Below, piece by piece: positions 52,113 through 54,713 of a DNA stretch of 54,713 bases. Source of the stretch: Cohnella endophytica (lineage in GTDB: Bacteria; Bacillota; Bacilli; Paenibacillales; Paenibacillaceae); the NCBI RefSeq assembly GCF_003628305.1, contig NZ_RBZM01000018.1, positions 1 through 54,713 of the forward strand. The letters run 5' to 3'. Below the pieces are notes generated by a model. It was not told the origin of the DNA and searched no databases. It was given only the letters and a program-made list of their open reading frames with translations. Numbering within the stretch: position 1 is the stretch's first letter; each line of letters starts with the position of its first letter. Made by a program: the position numbers and the translations under genes.

Positions 52113-52505
52113 TGTCCATGGAGATACGTGGTTGAAACGGGAATCTTGAAGAAGATCCATTAAAGTTCCTACGCAACCGGCTTTCGGATCGGAAGCGCCG
52201 TACACGACGCGTTCCACTCGGGATTGCAGAATGGCGCCCGCGCACATCGGGCAAGGCTCTAACGTGACGTACAGCGTGCAACCAAGCAGTCTCCAGGACT
52301 GCAACCGTTCGCTTGCGTCGCGAATGGCAATCATCTCGGCGTGGGCCGTTGGATCACGGTCCCGCTCGCGAAGATTGTAGCCCTCGCCAACGATAGTCCC
52401 ATCCCGAACGATGACCGCGCCGATCGGAACCTCTCCCAGGGATTCGGCCAGACGAGCCCTCTCGATGGCTTCCCTCATCCACCGTTCATCTTCAGTTATC
52501 AACAT
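52044..52505 (-). CDS. tadA: tRNA-specific adenosine deaminase
   Basis: 153 residues from the ATG at 52505, with AAGGGG upstream; a frame open to 52559 would run into the DnaA-like boxes. It converts A34 to inosine in tRNA-Arg(ACG). Zinc deaminase motifs: TAHAEM (His ligand and catalytic Glu) and EPCPMCAGAI (PCxxC). NLRERDRDPTAHAEM and YGASDPKAGCVGTL are typical of TadA. In Bacillus it lies downstream of the serS/tRNA-Ser region and before dnaX, so this gene marks the resumption of the conserved origin-proximal order. The 3' end overlaps the Spo0E-like gene. Confidence 0.95.
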   Translation of the reverse strand: MLITEDERWMREAIERARLAESLGEVPIGAVIVRDGTIVGEGYNLRERDRDPTAHAEMIAIRDASERLQSWRLLGCTLYVTLEPCPMCAGAILQSRVERVVYGASDPKAGCVGTLMDLLQDSRFNHVSPWTSGVLHEECSFLLSDFFRKLRSR

Positions 52506-52552
52506 CCAATTCGACCCCTTACTCAGCGAACGTGTATTCGTTGTTAACATGG

Positions 52553-52602
52553 TGTGCATAAAATTGTGGATAACCTACGTGTTGTCCACAGACTTATGCA
52601 CA
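52553..52602. promoter_or_regulatory. Symmetric cluster of four DnaA-box-like sites
   Basis: Four 9-mers close to the DnaA box TTATNCACA: TGTGCATAA (52553-52561) and TGTGGATAA (52565-52573) on one strand, then TTGTCCACA (52582-52590) and TTATGCACA (52594-52602) on the other. The whole is a perfect dyad: the pairs have equal 3-base gaps and mirror each other about 52577.5. An AT-rich run follows (TTTTTATTTTTTATG). It lies 48 bases upstream of the tadA start. Confidence 0.75.
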
Positions 52603-52739
52603 TTTTTATTTTTTATGTGGGTACAACTCCATTTTATTGTATCAGGTTGGCAAATAAGGTCAAACCGAGTGAAAACCCGAATAGAGTATAGAGAGGGCGT
52701 TGGACAGCCTGTGCGGAAGTCATGGGCAAGGGAGAGAGG

Positions 52740-53549
52740 ATGGCCGAAATGGAACAGTTCGAGTCGGTATTCCGTAAGCATCCGGAGTTGGATCCGACCG
52801 GGAAGCTATCGATCATGGGCACGTCGAGTTGCAATGCGGAGCGGATGAACGCGTACGTGAGAAGAAGAAATCCACAGGCTCCGGAAGTTGCCGAAGCCTT
52901 CTTGCGGCTTGGGGAACAATACGGGGTCAGAGGAGACGTGGCGTATTGCCAGTTAGCGTACGAGACGAACGGCTGGACGACCGATCTCGCGGGACCTGCC
53001 TGGTCGCCGGTATCCCTGGTGCAGGGGGTAACCGAGGAGATCATCGAAACGAGAATGCGGATTTTGTATTTATTCGCTTCGGAGCAATCGTTGCCCGTGG
53101 CCGGAATAGAGGCCGCCGGCAAGCACGTTGCCGTTCTGGAGCGGGCGGGGTGGAGAGGAAAGGTCCGTTGTTGGGAGGATCTGAGCGGCAAATGGCCAGG
53201 CAGGGGCAGGCTCCTCTATGGACAAGATGTGGTGGCGATGTGGAGGAGCATGCTGACTTGGAGAGGGAGAGGCGAGGTCATGATGGACGAGCAATCCGAC
53301 AAGCGGAGCGGTCATTCTGCGGCAGATCCGGCGAAGGGGCGCGTCACGGGCGGCGGCTTGGATTGGTCATCCGTCAGCACCGAGGAGATGAGGTGGCTTC
53401 AGGGGCTGCGGTTACTGCCGAATCCCGCGCCCCATCCCGATCGGAAGGTGACATGGGCGGAGCTGGCCGAGCTGCTGCACCAATGGGAAATTCGGCCTTC
53501 GGCTGATACAATGGAGAGGAATCAAGTCTTATTGAAGAAAGAAGGATAG
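52740..53549 (+). CDS. Glucosaminidase-like (GH73-related) protein
   Basis: 269 residues from the ATG at 52740, five bases after GGGAG; an ATG at 52722 would add six residues. Residues about 25-95 resemble the glucosaminidase/lysozyme-like domain: IMGTSSCNAERMNAYVRRRNP, EVAEAFLRLGEQYGVRGDVAYCQLAYETNGW, with a candidate catalytic Glu in YETNGW. Such domains cut peptidoglycan. No signal peptide is present at either start, unusual for a wall enzyme; secretion by another route or a phage-derived origin is possible. The C-terminal part (about 180-269) is low in recognisable features. The next gene starts four bases after the stop, so the two are probably one operon. Confidence 0.7.
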   Translation: MAEMEQFESVFRKHPELDPTGKLSIMGTSSCNAERMNAYVRRRNPQAPEVAEAFLRLGEQYGVRGDVAYCQLAYETNGWTTDLAGPAWSPVSLVQGVTEEIIETRMRILYLFASEQSLPVAGIEAAGKHVAVLERAGWRGKVRCWEDLSGKWPGRGRLLYGQDVVAMWRSMLTWRGRGEVMMDEQSDKRSGHSAADPAKGRVTGGGLDWSSVSTEEMRWLQGLRLLPNPAPHPDRKVTWAELAELLHQWEIRPSADTMERNQVLLKKEG

Positions 53550-53553
53550 GAGC

Positions 53554-54219
53554 ATGATTTCCTCCATGAGAACCGCCATACTTGCAGGTGCTACCGGACT
53601 TATAGGCTCATACTTATTGCAACGGCTACTCGCCGATTCGAGATACGGGAAAGTGATCGCCCTTTCCAGAAGAGCGATCCACGCCAGCCATCCGAAGCTG
53701 GAGGTGCAAGCCGTGAGCTTGGACACGTTGAAGGATGTCGCGCCAACGCTTCGGGGCGACGATTGGTTCTGCGCGCTGGGGACGACGATCAAACAGGCGG
53801 GCTCGCAAGAGGCGTTCCTTCGGGTAGATTACGAGTATCCGATGGCGCTTGGCGAACAAGCCGCGGCAACGGGAGCGAAGCAGTTTCTAATCGTGTCGGC
53901 CGCAGGCGCATCCCCAACGTCAAAAATCTTCTATAGTCGGGTTAAGGGAGAGGTCGAACGGGATCTGGGCAAGCTGGAGCTACCGCGGCTTCACATCTTC
54001 CGGCCGTCGTTGTTGCTCGGCGAGAGAGAAAAGCACCGGAGCGGAGAGAAAGCGTGGGGAGTTCTGATGCGCGGCGTGAATCCGCTGCTGCTAGGATCCC
54101 TCCGCAAGTATCGGGCCATCCACGGAGACACCGTGGCGGAGGCCATGATCCGCGTGGCGAACGGAACGTTCGAGCCGGGCGTTCATATTCATGACGGGAT
54201 CGGGATGTCGGGGCGCTGA
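53554..54219 (+). CDS. NAD(P)-binding Rossmann-fold protein (HTATIP2/TIP30-like)
   Basis: 221 residues, GAAGGATAGGAGC upstream of the ATG. The N-terminal AILAGATGLIGSYLLQRLL is the glycine-rich nucleotide-binding loop. WFCALGTTIKQAGSQEAFLRVDYEYP, IVSAAGASPTSKIFYSRVKGE (with the Tyr-x-x-x-Lys-like YSRVKGE) and IFRPSLLLGER are typical of the atypical short-chain dehydrogenase group of HTATIP2-like oxidoreductases. Substrate unknown. Possibly co-transcribed with the glucosaminidase-like gene. Confidence 0.85.
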   Translation: MISSMRTAILAGATGLIGSYLLQRLLADSRYGKVIALSRRAIHASHPKLEVQAVSLDTLKDVAPTLRGDDWFCALGTTIKQAGSQEAFLRVDYEYPMALGEQAAATGAKQFLIVSAAGASPTSKIFYSRVKGEVERDLGKLELPRLHIFRPSLLLGEREKHRSGEKAWGVLMRGVNPLLLGSLRKYRAIHGDTVAEAMIRVANGTFEPGVHIHDGIGMSGR

Positions 54220-54239
54220 GCCTTAGAAAAAGCACCTGA

Positions 54240-54437
54240 CGCACCAGAAACAGCAGACACACGAGGCCACTAGACACATCAGACACATCAAATACGCCAG
54301 AAACAAAGACACACCAGACACATCAGATACATCAGATACATCAGATACATCAGATACACCAGACGCAGCAGACACATCAGACACACCAGACACAGCAGAC
54401 ACACCAGACACACCAGACACACCAGACACACCAGTCA
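54240..54437 (+). repeat. 9-bp minisatellite, about 20 copies
   Basis: Degenerate tandem copies of ACATCAGAC / ACACCAGAC / ACATCAGAT, most regular at 54305-54437. It is open in several frames (Thr-Ser-Asp or Thr-Pro-Asp repeats on plus, Ser-Asp-Val or Ser-Gly-Val on minus), but no ribosome site or start supports a gene. Copy number is likely to vary. Confidence 0.85.
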
Positions 54438-54440
54438 TCT

Positions 54441-54633
54441 AAGCGGCTCTTACCGTCTCCCCACCTGCAAAAAGTACAGTTTGTTCAAGACAAATCGGCG
54501 ACACCGCGAAACAACCTGCAAAAACTACAGTAGAATTTCAGGTTTTGGCTGATAATTTGGGATTTGGAGTAAACAACCTGTAGTAACGGCTAGGCCCCTT
54601 AAATCTGGAGTCTGTCCCTTAAAAGAAGCCGCT
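54441..54633. repeat. Probable dispersed intergenic repeat element
   Basis: Bounded by AGCGGCT (54442-54448) and AGCCGCT (54627-54633), inverted. Inside, CCTGCAAAAAGTACAGT (54464-54480) recurs as CCTGCAAAAACTACAGT (54515-54531), and a partial third copy starts CCTGTAGTAACGG at 54577. Elements with repeated CCTGCAAAAA-TACAG words are, to my recollection, common between genes in Paenibacillus and relatives. Confidence 0.5.
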
Positions 54634-54713
54634 CAGTTAGCGTAGCTCTGTATTTTGAGTTCTTACAGTGCTCTGTAAAATTGTGAGCGGTCTTCAAGCT
54701 GCATTACCCACTC

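Larger units (their letters stand above)
54220..54713. other. Non-coding right end of the window
   Basis: No gene is supported. The stretch contains the 9-bp minisatellite and the dispersed-repeat-like element listed separately, then 80 bases of unstructured sequence. Confidence 0.5.

Noticed and set aside
54223..54438. Minus-strand frame encoding Ser-Asp-Val and Ser-Gly-Val repeats
   Set aside because: It is a by-product of the 9-bp minisatellite, which is open in several frames. No ribosome site, and the rest is Cys-rich low-complexity sequence.

Overview
The window comes from the chromosome of a Gram-positive, endospore-forming bacterium, most likely Paenibacillaceae (Paenibacillus/Cohnella-like). 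Evidence: the order rRNA - guaB - dacA - pdxS - pdxT - serS - tRNA-Ser, with tadA further on, is the origin-proximal order known from Bacillus. There is an SspP-type spore protein gene, a Spo0E-like gene, a giant S-layer-homology (SLH) glycosidase, AGGAGG-type ribosome sites, and TTG/GTG starts. Family names come from reading motifs by eye; no database search was run.

Layout. 1-115 is the 3' end of 23S rRNA. 424-7823 is the conserved core: a DUF4015-type lipoprotein, guaB, dacA, pdxS/pdxT (pyridoxal phosphate synthase), serS and tRNA-Ser(UGA). 7760-19999 is a 12,240-bp AT-rich island integrated in the tRNA-Ser gene, bounded by perfect 70-bp repeats (7760-7829 and 20000-20069). It carries two tyrosine recombinases, a primase-like protein, an HNH-like protein, a lipase and, next to the right end, a co-directional trio: a membrane-anchored Mrr-type nuclease, an Abi-C-type protein and a caspase-like protease. 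It has no structural phage or conjugation genes, so it looks like a satellite-like or defence island.

20180-23752 returns to host sequence: small genes including sspP, a YitT-type membrane protein, a lipoprotein, and a two-gene operon (mini-WYL-like and YolD-like) behind a promoter with two LexA boxes. 24196-32724 encodes a 2842-residue secreted protein with a GH53-like galactanase domain, many Big2 domains, a discoidin-like domain, four nearly identical FN3 repeats and three SLH domains. A cre-like site precedes it. 32866-32941 is tRNA-Arg(CCU).

33120-38921 holds a response regulator and kinase facing each other, a membrane protein, and a two-gene cupredoxin/multicopper oxidase operon. 39077-42878 is a heterodimeric ABC exporter behind a 26-codon leader ORF and an intrinsic terminator, which looks like an attenuation system. 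43016-46184 has two oligopeptide-type permeases without ATPase or binding protein, then a LacI-type regulator. 46267-51596 (minus) is a regulator/kinase/ABC ATPase/FtsX-type permease cluster. 51831-54219 has a Spo0E-like gene, tadA, a perfectly symmetric group of four DnaA-box-like sequences, a glucosaminidase-like gene and a Rossmann-fold protein. The right end is a 9-bp minisatellite and a probable dispersed intergenic repeat.

Most worth a second look: the Mrr/Abi-C/caspase trio in the island, the four-box DnaA-like palindrome upstream of tadA, the leader-ORF attenuator of the ABC exporter, and the LexA-controlled YolD operon that lacks its usual polymerase partner.
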